Source: Planctomycetaceae bacterium (GTDB lineage: Bacteria > Planctomycetota > Planctomycetia > Pirellulales > Thermoguttaceae). Taken from it: 13,912 nt of DNA. The notes beneath the pieces were generated by a model. That model had not been told where the DNA came from. It was given only the letters and a program-made list of their open reading frames with translations, and ran no database searches. This document shows, in pieces, positions 7,472-13,912 of this stretch. A program made the translations under genes and the position numbers. The stretch spans positions 1-13,912 of the forward strand of contig JAITBS010000187.1 in NCBI GenBank assembly GCA_031283515.1, given 5' to 3'. Every line of letters begins with the position of its first letter. The first letter of the stretch is position 1.

Positions 7472-7739
7472 AATCCGCGAACATCAGCGTAATCTGCGGA
7501 CTAAAATCTGCGAACATCAGCGTAATCTGTGAACTAAAAATCTGCGAACATCAGCGTAATCTGCGGACTAAAAATCCGCGAATATCAGCGTAATCAGTGG
7601 ACTAAAATCTGCGAACATCAGCGTAATCTGCGGACTAAAAATCTGCGAATATCAGCGTAATCTGCGGACTAAAATTTGCGAACATCAGCGTAATCTGCGG
7701 ACTAAAAATCTGCGAACATCAGCGTAATCTGCGGACTCT
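7472..7739. repeat. Eight-copy 33/34-bp tandem array
   Basis: Units start at 7474, 7507, 7541, 7575, 7608, 7642, 7675 and 7709, with spacings 33, 34, 34, 33, 34, 33 and 34; the length change is one A in the terminal run ACTAAAA(A). The conserved core is CTGCGAACATCAGCGTAATC, with scattered substitutions such as GCGAATATC in units 4 and 6. Units are directly adjacent with no unique spacers, so this is not a CRISPR array. Single phrases of the same type occur just upstream (7200-7262), suggesting expansion from a common intergenic phrase. Confidence 0.92.
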
Positions 7740-7772
7740 GTTGATAAAAACGGACAGTTATATCAAAAAGTA

Positions 7773-7800
7773 TTGATTTTTTTTCCGGTTTCGTTATATT
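7773..7800 (+). promoter_or_regulatory. Possible promoter for the CoA-ligase gene
   Basis: TTGATT (7773-7778) and TATATT (7795-7800) are separated by 16 bases, in the only repeat-free part of the gap. Each hexamer matches consensus at four positions, so the call is tentative. The leader to ATG 7911 would be about 105 bases. Confidence 0.3.
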
Positions 7801-7910
7801 TATATTGATTTTATTTAATGTTGAAGTTGCCCCCAAACTTAAAACGAAACTTACTTGAACGGGAAAATTGGGGTAATCCCGAAACACAAACCGGATAACA
7901 TTATACCAAT

Positions 7911-9209
7911 ATGATTCGTTATTTCAATTCTGTAGCAGAAACTCTTTCGGCTGATGAACTTAAATTGTATCAGCACCGGCGTTTTTTGGAGGTTCTTGGT
8001 TGGGTGTTGAGTCGAAATGATTATTACCGTCAACGTTTTTCAGCATTGGGTTTGACGCAGCCTAACGATTTCGGTTCTCTCGAACATTTATCGGAACTCC
8101 CGACATTGAGCAAAGAAGATTTTCGTCAAACGTATCCGCTTGGCATGTGTTGTGTTGACAAAGAAGAGATTCGTGAAATGCACATGTCCAGCGGTTCGAC
8201 CGGCAGTCCTGTTGTCATGCCTTATAATGAAACGGATATTGAACAATGGGCGGAATGTATGGCGCGATGTTACGTAATGGCGGGGGCTGTACCGGGTAAT
8301 CCTGTACAAATTACGCCGTCGTTTGGTCTTTTTAACGGCGGGTTCGGAATGTATCATGGAGCAAGAAAAGCGGGACTCTTCGTAATTCCCACTGGCTCCG
8401 GTAATACAGAACGGCAAGTCCGTTTGGCAAAAGATTTTGGTACAAAAATTCTTTGCGGAGTTGTTTCCTACACGATTCGGATTCTTGAAGTTATGCGGAC
8501 AATAGGAATTGAATTACCGCATTTGAAAATTGGTATTTTTGGTGCGGAAAGTTTTTCTGAAGGAATGCGGAAACGGATTGAATTTGAACTTGGTATTGAA
8601 TCGTTCGATATTTACGGAATGACGGAAACCGGCGGTGTCGGAACACTCGGTATGGATTGCCCCTGCCATAACGGAATCCATGTTTGGGAAGATCATTATC
8701 TTGTCGAAATTCTCGATCCGGTAACAGGAAAACCTGTTCCTGACGGTCATCAGGGCGAAGTTGTTGTAACATCATTGACACGACAGGCTCTTCCGGTAAT
8801 CCGGTTCCGAACCGGTGATCTTTCAAAAATTGTTTCGCGTGAAAAGTGTGATTGTGGACGAACTCATATTCGTATTGCTCCCATTGTGGGTCGAACAGAC
8901 GACATGCTGATTGTCAAAGGAGTTAATTTCTTTCCGAAACAGGTTGAACACGCATTGCTGGAAATTCCTGGAGTTTTACCGCATTATCAGATTGTGATTG
9001 AGGAATCCGAAGGTGTTCGGGATGTTCGGATCAATGTGGAGGCGGATGAAACTGTAACAGGATATATGGTCGAAAAACATCTCAAAGAACGTCTTGGCTT
9101 TTCACCCAAAGGCGATGTCTTCAAACCCGGCGAACTCCCGCGCCAAGAAGGAAAAGCTCAACGTGTGTTCTACACAACACCTAACCAACAACCCAATAAC
9201 ACAAAATAA
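7911..9209 (+). CDS. paaK: Phenylacetate-CoA ligase family protein (AMP-forming)
   Basis: A 432-residue adenylate-forming enzyme of the PaaK type, which activates an aryl-acetic or related acid through an acyl-AMP and transfers it to coenzyme A. The ATP loop SSGSTGSP is at 93-100, YGMTETGG at 235-242, and RTGD and GRTDDMLIVKGVNFFP follow in the hinge region. The C-terminal catalytic lysine is in RQEGKAQRV near the end. Cysteines in the paired form CPCHNG and CDCG, with a nearby His, match those of PaaK-like enzymes that can bind metal. Length is typical (about 430) and nothing is missing. There are no ring-oxygenase paa genes nearby, so an aerobic phenylacetate pathway is not supported. In anaerobes such solitary ligases may activate aryl acids from amino-acid fermentation. 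The substrate is not determined by the sequence, so the symbol is by family only. Confidence 0.9.
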   Translation: MIRYFNSVAETLSADELKLYQHRRFLEVLGWVLSRNDYYRQRFSALGLTQPNDFGSLEHLSELPTLSKEDFRQTYPLGMCCVDKEEIREMHMSSGSTGSPVVMPYNETDIEQWAECMARCYVMAGAVPGNPVQITPSFGLFNGGFGMYHGARKAGLFVIPTGSGNTERQVRLAKDFGTKILCGVVSYTIRILEVMRTIGIELPHLKIGIFGAESFSEGMRKRIEFELGIESFDIYGMTETGGVGTLGMDCPCHNGIHVWEDHYLVEILDPVTGKPVPDGHQGEVVVTSLTRQALPVIRFRTGDLSKIVSREKCDCGRTHIRIAPIVGRTDDMLIVKGVNFFPKQVEHALLEIPGVLPHYQIVIEESEGVRDVRINVEADETVTGYMVEKHLKERLGFSPKGDVFKPGELPRQEGKAQRVFYTTPNQQPNNTK

Positions 9210-9611
9210 AAGAATAATCGTTCATCGTCATTTACCGTAAAAATTAGGGTTTCCGATGTTGACTCAGCAACGGGTCGCATGTAAAAACGCAACGTTTATC
9301 TTTTTTTGTTGATGAATAAAAACGATGAAAAACTTATTACAATATAAATTAATTGTTGTGCCAATTTAAACATTATTTAAACATTATAGTTATGACTACC
9401 TAAAGTATATTTATTTTCTACATTTTGTTACTGAGGTTGTTTTTGTTTGGAAAATTAGGTTGAAAATGAGTTCATTGTTCACTACTTGTAGCATAATCAT
9501 TGTAACTATTTAATAGGTAGTCAACTTTTCGCCGAAACGTTTTAAACAATAAACAATACGGCAATAGCCGACTTGCCCCTGTTGACGGACGGAAATGGAA
9601 AAACAACCGCA

Positions 9612-9716
9612 CCAGTTGACAATTACCAAAAACCAGTTGACAATTGGTAAAAACCGGTTAGCAATTGACAAAAAACGGTTGGCAGCCGGTAAGAACCGGT
9701 TGGCAGAAAACAAGAA
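9612..9716. repeat. 21-bp tandem array, five units, encodes heptads
   Basis: Units begin at 9612, 9633, 9654, 9675 and 9696, each 21 bases, followed by a partial sixth. The core is CCRGTTRRCA. One plus-strand frame stays open (ATG 9595 to stop 9798) and reads heptads NQLTITK, NQLTIGK, NRLAIDK, KRLAAGK, NRLAENK. After the array it runs straight into unrelated repeat sequence, so a real protein is unlikely. Units diverge mainly in their 3' half. Confidence 0.88.
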
Positions 9717-9769
9717 CCAGTGTAATATATCAGTGGAATTTTCCAAAACGTATTTTAACTGTTTCCGCA

Positions 9770-9959
9770 AACCTCATTTTCAACCTAATTGTTCCTAACA
9801 AAACAACCTCAGTAGCAAATGAGATTATAGAAAACAACCTCATTACCTCATTATTTGTTTACGTTTTTAATGAGGTAATGAGGTTAATAATGAGAGAAAA
9901 CCATTGGCTACTGAGGTTTTTAAACAATAGTTCGGAACAATTAGGTTGAAAATGAGGTT
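9770..9959. repeat. 190-bp nested palindrome
   Basis: Three concentric inverted pairs share roughly one centre. The outer is 9770-9795 against 9934-9959 (26 bases, perfect), the middle 9805-9816 against 9907-9918 (12 bases, perfect: AACCTCAGTAGC/GCTACTGAGGTT), and the inner 9836-9853 against 9868-9885 (18 bases, perfect: AACCTCATTACCTCATTA). The central loop is 14 bases. A lone third copy of the arm lies at 9430-9470 in the plus orientation. No ORF of substance is present. DNA could extrude a cruciform and RNA could form a long branched hairpin. Confidence 0.9.
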
Positions 9960-9996
9960 GGTTGTCCAATATTCATACGTGTTAAAAAGATTCCAC

Positions 9997-10030
9997 TGAA
10001 ATATTACTTGAAATATTACTGAACTATTAC
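9997..10030 (+). repeat. Triplicated TGAAATATTAC motif upstream of the hydrolase gene
   Basis: TGAAATATTAC occurs at 9997-10007 and 10009-10019, and TGAACTATTAC at 10020-10030, ten bases before the next gene's ATG. The first is part of a full ATTCCACTGAAATATTAC motif starting at 9990. It could serve as an operator or simply be an expanded intergenic repeat. Confidence 0.7.
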
Positions 10031-10040
10031 GACTCTATTT

Positions 10041-10760
10041 ATGCCAGTGATGAAACCGTTAATTGGAATTGTACCGCTTTACGACGTACCTCGTAACAGT
10101 TATTGGATGCTCCCCGATTACATGCAAGCACTGGAACATGCCGGTGCCATACCGGTGATGTTGCCATTGACTGCCGACGCTTCAGCGCTTCACCAATTAG
10201 CACAACGTTTTGATGGATTTTTGTTTAGCGGCGGTCAGGATATTGCTCCCGAATGTTACGGTGAACAACCAGCGAAGTGTTGCGGAGCCGTGTGTCCCGA
10301 ACGCGACGCAATGGAAAAAACATTGCTGGAATTTGTTTTGGAACTTGATAAACCTGTTTTTGGAATTTGCCGCGGTATTCAATTTGTGAACATTTTTTTC
10401 GGCGGAACACTTTATCAAGATATTCCCTCTCAGTTTCAAACGGAAATTGCCGTTTCGCACAGCCAGAAACCTCCTTATCATAAACCTGTTCACACTGTTA
10501 CACTAAAACCGGAAACTCCATTGTTTCAAATTCTTCAAATCAACGAACTTCCGGTCAACAGTTTTCATCATCAAGGTATTTGCCGATTGGCTGCGGAGTT
10601 GAAATCGGCGGCATTGGCACCGGACGGTCTTATTGAAGCGGTCTATCACCCTGCGAAACGGTTCGTTTTTGCCGTCCAATGGCATCCCGAATTTTCATGG
10701 CAAACCGATTCAAACAGCCGAAAAATTTTTTCCTATTTCGTTCAAAATTGTGAAAGGTAA
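10041..10760 (+). CDS. Gamma-glutamyl-gamma-aminobutyrate hydrolase family protein (PuuD-like, peptidase C26)
   Basis: A 239-residue class I glutamine-amidotransferase-like hydrolase. In the PuuD branch these enzymes cleave gamma-glutamyl bonds, for instance gamma-Glu-GABA in putrescine breakdown. The nucleophile is C110 in FGICRGIQ and the partners are H215 and E217 in QWHPEFS. The family motifs FSGGQDIAP (oxyanion region) and NSFHHQ are present. Length is normal for the family, with no synthetase domain fused and no signal peptide. No puuA, puuB or puuC gene is nearby, so a role in a complete putrescine pathway is unsupported; other gamma-glutamyl compounds are possible substrates. A second Met at residue 4 could also be the start. 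The next gene begins 3 bp after the stop, indicating cotranscription with the secreted HEAT/TPR protein. Confidence 0.88.
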   Translation: MPVMKPLIGIVPLYDVPRNSYWMLPDYMQALEHAGAIPVMLPLTADASALHQLAQRFDGFLFSGGQDIAPECYGEQPAKCCGAVCPERDAMEKTLLEFVLELDKPVFGICRGIQFVNIFFGGTLYQDIPSQFQTEIAVSHSQKPPYHKPVHTVTLKPETPLFQILQINELPVNSFHHQGICRLAAELKSAALAPDGLIEAVYHPAKRFVFAVQWHPEFSWQTDSNSRKIFSYFVQNCER

Positions 10761-10763
10761 ATT

Positions 10764-12536
10764 ATGTTCCGCTTTTTATGGTTTAGTATTCTGATTCTGT
10801 TACTGACACCCTGCACCTTCAGCGGCGAAACAGTAATAATAAATCCAAATGATTCGTCGGCAAATAATGTATTACCGAATGATGAGGTTCGGCAATTGAT
10901 TCAAAAACTTGGCGACGACAGTTATATTGTTCGTCAACGTGCGGAATTACAATTGCTTCGAATTGGAGTTGGGGCGTTCACCGAACTCCAACGTGCCAAA
11001 AATGATAAAGATATTGAAATTGCTCATCGCGCAGAACGTCTTCTTGCTCAGATTGAAAATCTTTTTCTGGCGTTGGAAGATAAATCGCTTTATTTTTGGA
11101 TAACTCAATATGCATTTAGTACGGATATTATGGAAAAGGCGGGTATTTTATGGAGTCTTGCCCGACCATTTTATGATGCTCCCAATGGTGAAGGACTTCC
11201 GACACTTTGTCGTGTTGTTCGGTTTGATACGGAATATTCACTTCGTGCTGAGGCTGCGAAATGTCTTATGGCATTACCGCCGTCGATTCCGTCCAAACAA
11301 CGAAAATGGTTTCATACGATTCGTGATACGCTTTCCGATTACGGTGACGATTATTTATTGCAATTGGTTGCGGAGTTTGCCGGACTTCGTTGCGAACTTG
11401 ACGATCTGAAAGAGGTTGCCGAAACAAAATCTCAACTCGACGCCAAACAAACTAAACAATCTGTTAATTACCCTGTTCCGCTGAATGTTGATCATTCTGT
11501 TCGGCAACGTGTTCTTCAACTAACAGACCGAATTGCGGAATTTCAATCCAAACCGGAAAACAGCGCTTTTCAATCCGGTAACATGAATGACATTCTTCTG
11601 TTTTACGCATTGGCGGAGATTCAAAACCTTGCCGGTTTAACGGCGGAGCGTGACCGGAGTGTTCATGCGGCGTTGGCGGTTCGCACCGAAGTGCTGGGTA
11701 ATGAACACCCGTTAAATTCCATTAACGAAGAAGATGTAAAACAACCGTTTTATGATCACTTTGCGGTTGGGCGTATTTTGAAAGAACGGTTTTGTCTCAA
11801 CTGGGCATTGCGGCATCTCCAACTGGTCAGCGAAGAAAGTAATAATCTTTTGTTAAAAATTGACGCCAACTCTCATGTTGCGAAAACATTGATACTTTTG
11901 TGTGATTATTCTGAAGCAGTACGTTATTACGACAAAGCTCTTGAGTTGATCAACAGTGATGAGTATTTGAAGATGTTTAACAATGCGCGGCGAATTTCGG
12001 TTCGATACTGTGCGGAACGATTACTTTGTCTTGCTCAGGCTGCTGTGGAGAACGAGGATTGGGCAAAAGCGACCGAGTTTGTTCGGCAAGGTTTGGAATA
12101 TGATTTTCTTGAAATAGATCTTTTGATACTTGGTTATCAGCTTTCCGGTTCTGATCCGGTATTTCGAGAAGAACTTAAATCAAAGATTGACAAAGCCTTA
12201 TTGCAAACAGAACGAAGTCTTCATCAGGCGGTTGAACCGGAACGGCGTCCTTGGTTTGTTGCCAAAGTTTGTAACGAAGCCGCATGGCTTCTTGCCGGAA
12301 CAGCCGGTGATTATGTTTCTGCTTTGGCGTTGGTCGAAGCCGCACTCAAAATTGAACCGGAAGATTGTAGTTGGCTGGACACATTAGCCCATGTTTATTT
12401 TCTCGGCAAAAAATACGATAAAGCTGTTGAAACACAAGAAAATGTGCTGCGGTTGGCTCCTGAATCCGTTGTTTTCCGGCAATCTCTGGAGCGGTTTCGG
12501 AAAGAACTTCAAAAACAGGAAACGCCGCCCCAATAA
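10764..12536 (+). CDS. Secreted HEAT/TPR-repeat protein, planctomycete type
   Basis: A 590-residue protein with an N-terminal signal peptide (hydrophobic residues 4-15, likely cleavage around 20-21 after TFSG). Residues ~42-98 form the HEAT-like module seen at the N-terminus of many planctomycete secreted proteins: a 'LGDDSY.VRQRAE' half followed by 'HRAERLLAQIE'. The middle (to about 360) is largely helical without a recognised domain. TPR-like helices follow around 370-395 (CDYSEAVRYYDKALELI) and 503-585 (KIEPEDCSWLDTLAHVYFLGK, then YDKAVETQENVLRLAPES). The Pro-Cys of LTPC does not make a good lipobox, so a soluble periplasmic location is more likely than a lipoprotein. AAAGG shortly before the ATG, inside the end of the hydrolase gene, can serve as ribosome-binding site. 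There is no catalytic motif; the role is probably protein-protein interaction. Confidence 0.85.
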   Translation: MFRFLWFSILILLLTPCTFSGETVIINPNDSSANNVLPNDEVRQLIQKLGDDSYIVRQRAELQLLRIGVGAFTELQRAKNDKDIEIAHRAERLLAQIENLFLALEDKSLYFWITQYAFSTDIMEKAGILWSLARPFYDAPNGEGLPTLCRVVRFDTEYSLRAEAAKCLMALPPSIPSKQRKWFHTIRDTLSDYGDDYLLQLVAEFAGLRCELDDLKEVAETKSQLDAKQTKQSVNYPVPLNVDHSVRQRVLQLTDRIAEFQSKPENSAFQSGNMNDILLFYALAEIQNLAGLTAERDRSVHAALAVRTEVLGNEHPLNSINEEDVKQPFYDHFAVGRILKERFCLNWALRHLQLVSEESNNLLLKIDANSHVAKTLILLCDYSEAVRYYDKALELINSDEYLKMFNNARRISVRYCAERLLCLAQAAVENEDWAKATEFVRQGLEYDFLEIDLLILGYQLSGSDPVFREELKSKIDKALLQTERSLHQAVEPERRPWFVAKVCNEAAWLLAGTAGDYVSALALVEAALKIEPEDCSWLDTLAHVYFLGKKYDKAVETQENVLRLAPESVVFRQSLERFRKELQKQETPPQ

Positions 12537-12574
12537 CAACTTCTAAAACCCGCCGCAAAAAAAATTCCACTGAT

Positions 12575-12704
12575 GGGAACTTCTAAAAATAAATTTTAGT
12601 AGGAACGCGGGCGTCCCGCCTGCATGACAAACGCTTAAATAGGCGGTCGAGACGACCGCGATCCTAATAAAAATAAATTTTACATGAGTTTTTTAGATGT
12701 TCCC
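12575..12704. mobile_element. MITE-like element, copy 2 (family A)
   Basis: A 130-base element with ends GGGAACTTCTAAAAA (12575-12589) and TTTTTTAGATGTTCCC (12689-12704). The interior AGGAACGCGGGCGTCCCGCC and its diverged partner GGCGGTCGAGACGACCGCG match copy 1. Flanking TGAT (12571-12574 and 12705-12708) is a candidate target duplication. Removing the element and one TGAT restores AAATTCCACTGATATATTAC, which is found uninterrupted, in reverse orientation, at 9722-9741. No transposase is present. Confidence 0.82.
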
Positions 12705-12717
12705 TGATATATTACAA

Positions 12718-12863
12718 AACGTGAATAGTTACAAACTAACAATTGTAGAGACGCAATGTTTTGCGTCTCATTGTTCGATCCAAAGATCACCGATAGCGGC
12801 GCAAAGCGTTGAGTTTCTGCATTGTGTTTAGCGGTTCAAATCTGAATTTAAGCAACCGTGAGT
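12718..12863. repeat. Dispersed palindromic repeat, decayed copy (family B)
   Basis: Collinear with 2502-2647 over its whole length: it opens with AACGTGAATAGTTACAAA, keeps GTAGAGACGCAATG and the spacer CTCATTGTTCGATC, and ends in AACCGTGA. The second palindrome arm has mutated (GCGGCGCAAAGCGTTGAG), so the long 25-bp stem of the other copy is lost. That points to an older insertion without selection on the hairpin. Confidence 0.85.
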
Positions 12864-12878
12864 GTCTGCTCAAGGACT

Positions 12879-13544
12879 CTATGGAATAATTGCGCTGATT
12901 ATTTCGCTCCATGGACCTTTTTCACCTCTTGTATTTTCCCAGCACAGGCAGAAATAGACTATTTTTCCTCGTTTGTTTTCGTCGAATTCTAAGGTGAACG
13001 GGGTTCGGGTGCTGAAGGAGGAGTTTAGCATATCTTCTATTTTTTGGGGTGGGGTTTCTAAAATTGCCCATCTGATTTCAGCGCCGTGTTGCCCGTCTGG
13101 TTTTGCTTTCGAGTTTCTTCTACCTTGATCGTAAAAGTGAACAGTCAAACGTCTGATTGTTCTGCTGTCGATATCGAAATCTGGAAAAGTTATTGCGGCT
13201 GGTGTTGGGGTACGTGTTGTTTTGTGAATTGGCAAGCCCATGTTATCGCGGTCTTCGTTGGTAACAAGATGATTATAGGTCAAAAATTCTTTGACTTTCT
13301 GTTTAATTGTGTGTTCGAACACTTTTCGCGAATCATTTTTTGCTTTGACAGCGGCTTTTGTGCGGGTTTCCGGTGATTCGGCAGTTGCGAATTTGGCGGC
13401 AAAATCGTATTTCATATTTACCAAGTCCTGAAAATCATTCGGTGGAAAATTAAAAGACGTGTGATGCACAGCCATATAACTCATAAAATTATTTGTCCAA
13501 ACCAAAAAATCGTTGTCTTTAGCTGGTATGTAGTAGCCTGCCAT
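12879..13544 (-). CDS. Hypothetical protein with helical N-terminus and Fn3-like C-terminal domain
   Basis: A 221-residue cytoplasmic-looking protein with no signal peptide. Residues ~1-95 resemble the N-terminus of a widespread uncharacterised family that starts with a short 'Y.(I/V)P....DFL.W..NF' segment, then a helical region rich in Ala, Lys and Arg (KAAVKAKNDSRKVFEHTIKQKVKEFL). A Thr/Pro-rich linker (TTRTPTPAA, ~109-117) leads to a beta-rich half ending in GKIVYFCLCWENTRGEKGPWSEIISAIIP. This final 'Y...W.N..GE.GPWS' pattern is typical of fibronectin type III-like domains. Family resemblance is from memory, not a search, and no biochemical function is known to me. It is the only minus-strand gene and faces the operon to its left. 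Its start, ATG at 13544, lacks a visible Shine-Dalgarno site. A large 21-bp array lies about 95 bases upstream. Confidence 0.75.
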   Translation of the reverse strand: MAGYYIPAKDNDFLVWTNNFMSYMAVHHTSFNFPPNDFQDLVNMKYDFAAKFATAESPETRTKAAVKAKNDSRKVFEHTIKQKVKEFLTYNHLVTNEDRDNMGLPIHKTTRTPTPAAITFPDFDIDSRTIRRLTVHFYDQGRRNSKAKPDGQHGAEIRWAILETPPQKIEDMLNSSFSTRTPFTLEFDENKRGKIVYFCLCWENTRGEKGPWSEIISAIIP

Positions 13545-13638
13545 AATTCTAAATTGGTAAAATGTTAAAGTGGGTGTAAAAAAATTTTGTTTGCAACGAG
13601 CATCGAAAATTTTAACGAAATTCTTTTACGTCCTGGCG

Positions 13639-13912
13639 TGTTCTAGGAATATTTTCTAGTGTTCTGGAAATGTTTTCTAGTGTTCTAGGAATGTTTTCTA
13701 GTGTTCTGGAAATGTCTCCTAGTGTTCTGGAAATGTTTTCTAGTGTTCTGGAAATGTCTCCTAGTGTTCTGGAAATGTTTTCTAGTGTTCTGGAAATGTT
13801 TTCTAGTGTTCTAGGAATGTTTTCTAGTGTTCTAGGAATGTTTTCTAGTGTTCTAGGAATGTTTTCTAGTGTTCTAGGAATGTTTTCTAGTGTTCTAGGA
13901 ATGTTTTCTAGT
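13639..13912. repeat. CTAG-rich 21-bp tandem array, at least 13 copies, runs off the window
   Basis: Thirteen perfectly phased 21-base units begin at 13639 and continue to the window end, each consisting of TG followed by TTCTAGGAATGTTTTCTAG or a variant. Three unit types alternate: A (TAGGAATGTTTT), B (TGGAAATGTTTT) and C (TGGAAATGTCTC), in the order A' B A C B C B B A A A A A. There are no indels. Each unit ends in CTAG and type A carries two. On the minus strand one frame stays open through the array with heptads LENIPRT/LENISRT/LGDISRT and stops at 13612-13614, but an uninterrupted frame is expected by chance in such an array. It lies upstream of the minus-strand Fn3-like gene. Confidence 0.95.

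Larger units (their letters stand above)
7067..7910. other. Repeat-rich gap between top6B and the CoA-ligase gene
   Basis: No supported gene. From 7110 onward the sequence is built from short phrases of the type CCGCAGATTTTCACAGATTT and AATCCGCGAACATCCGCGTAA, then a hairpin, then an eight-copy array. The segment 7741-7910 is AT-rich, free of repeats and probably holds the promoter of the next gene. Confidence 0.75.
9210..10040. other. Gap between the ligase and hydrolase genes
   Basis: No convincing gene. 9210-9388 is plain AT-rich sequence with a short direct repeat TTTAAACATTA near 9365-9386. The rest is repeats: a 9-bp inverted pair GACTACCTA/TAGGTAGTC (9393-9401/9514-9522) enclosing one single arm of the palindrome family (9430-9470), a 21-bp array (9612-9716), a nested palindrome (9770-9959), and TGAAATATTAC-type repeats just before the next gene. 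Confidence 0.7.
12537..12878. other. Convergent intergenic region with second copies of two elements
   Basis: It separates the plus-strand secreted-protein gene from a minus-strand gene. It holds no gene: a stray terminus-like AACTTCTAAAA (12538-12548), family A copy 2, and family B copy 2. The hairpins of these elements could terminate transcription from both sides. Confidence 0.75.

Noticed and set aside
7472..7739. CRISPR array
   Set aside because: Units are contiguous 33/34-mers with no unique spacers, and no cas gene is present.
8088..8826. Minus-strand ORFs within the CoA-ligase gene
   Set aside because: They are shadows of a gene with all conserved motifs on the plus strand.
9595..9798. 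67-codon heptad ORF as a real gene
   Set aside because: The open frame follows from a 21-bp array with no stop, and its tail is a copy of an intergenic motif. Kept only as a repeat and a finding.
9665..9949. Plus-strand ORF of 94 codons
   Set aside because: It is read out of the 21-bp array and the nested palindrome; both are repeats, and no domain is recognisable.
10764..10825. Lipoprotein signal on the HEAT/TPR protein
   Set aside because: LTPC has Pro before Cys, which does not fit a lipobox; an ordinary signal peptide is more likely.

Overview
The window looks like a piece of a moderately AT-rich bacterial chromosome, most likely from the Planctomycetota. The best clue is the secreted protein at 10764-12536. 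Its N-terminus carries the HEAT-like motif 'LGDD...VRQRAE..L...G...A..HRAERLL..IE', which I associate with planctomycete secreted proteins, and it ends in TPR-like repeats. A bacterial topoisomerase VI B subunit, weak or absent Shine-Dalgarno sites at most genes, and long repeat-filled intergenic stretches fit the same assignment. The lineage call is inference from style, not from a marker gene.

Layout. 1-285: hairpins and a 20-bp tandem repeat, then a possible promoter. 286-2421 (+): a complete PcrA/UvrD-type helicase. 2422-3150: two adjoining repeat elements, including a 348-bp element with 66-bp perfect inverted arms. 3169-3492 and 3485-4381 (+): an unrecognised small ORF overlapping an ankyrin-repeat protein gene. 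4382-5113: a MITE-like insertion, a dyad-rich leader and a promoter. 5114-7066 (+): topoisomerase VI subunit B, with no A subunit in view. 7067-7910: a hairpin and an eight-copy 33/34-bp tandem array. 7911-9209 (+): a phenylacetate-CoA ligase-family enzyme. 9210-10040: a 21-bp heptad-like array and a nested 190-bp palindrome. 10041-10760 and 10764-12536 (+): a class I glutamine-amidotransferase-like hydrolase (PuuD family), then the HEAT/TPR secreted protein 3 bp later, probably one operon. 12537-12878: second copies of two dispersed elements. 12879-13544 (-): a protein with a helical N-terminus and an Fn3-like C-terminus. 13612-13912: a CTAG-rich 21-bp array running off the window.

The genes are mostly unconnected housekeeping or accessory functions: DNA repair, DNA topology, CoA-thioester chemistry, gamma-glutamyl hydrolysis and an exported scaffold. 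No pathway or defence island is evident. The striking content is intergenic: at least six repeat families. One is a MITE-like element whose insertion can be reconstructed, because the uninterrupted form of its target sequence lies elsewhere in the same window. I found no tRNA, rRNA, CRISPR array, transposase or phage gene.
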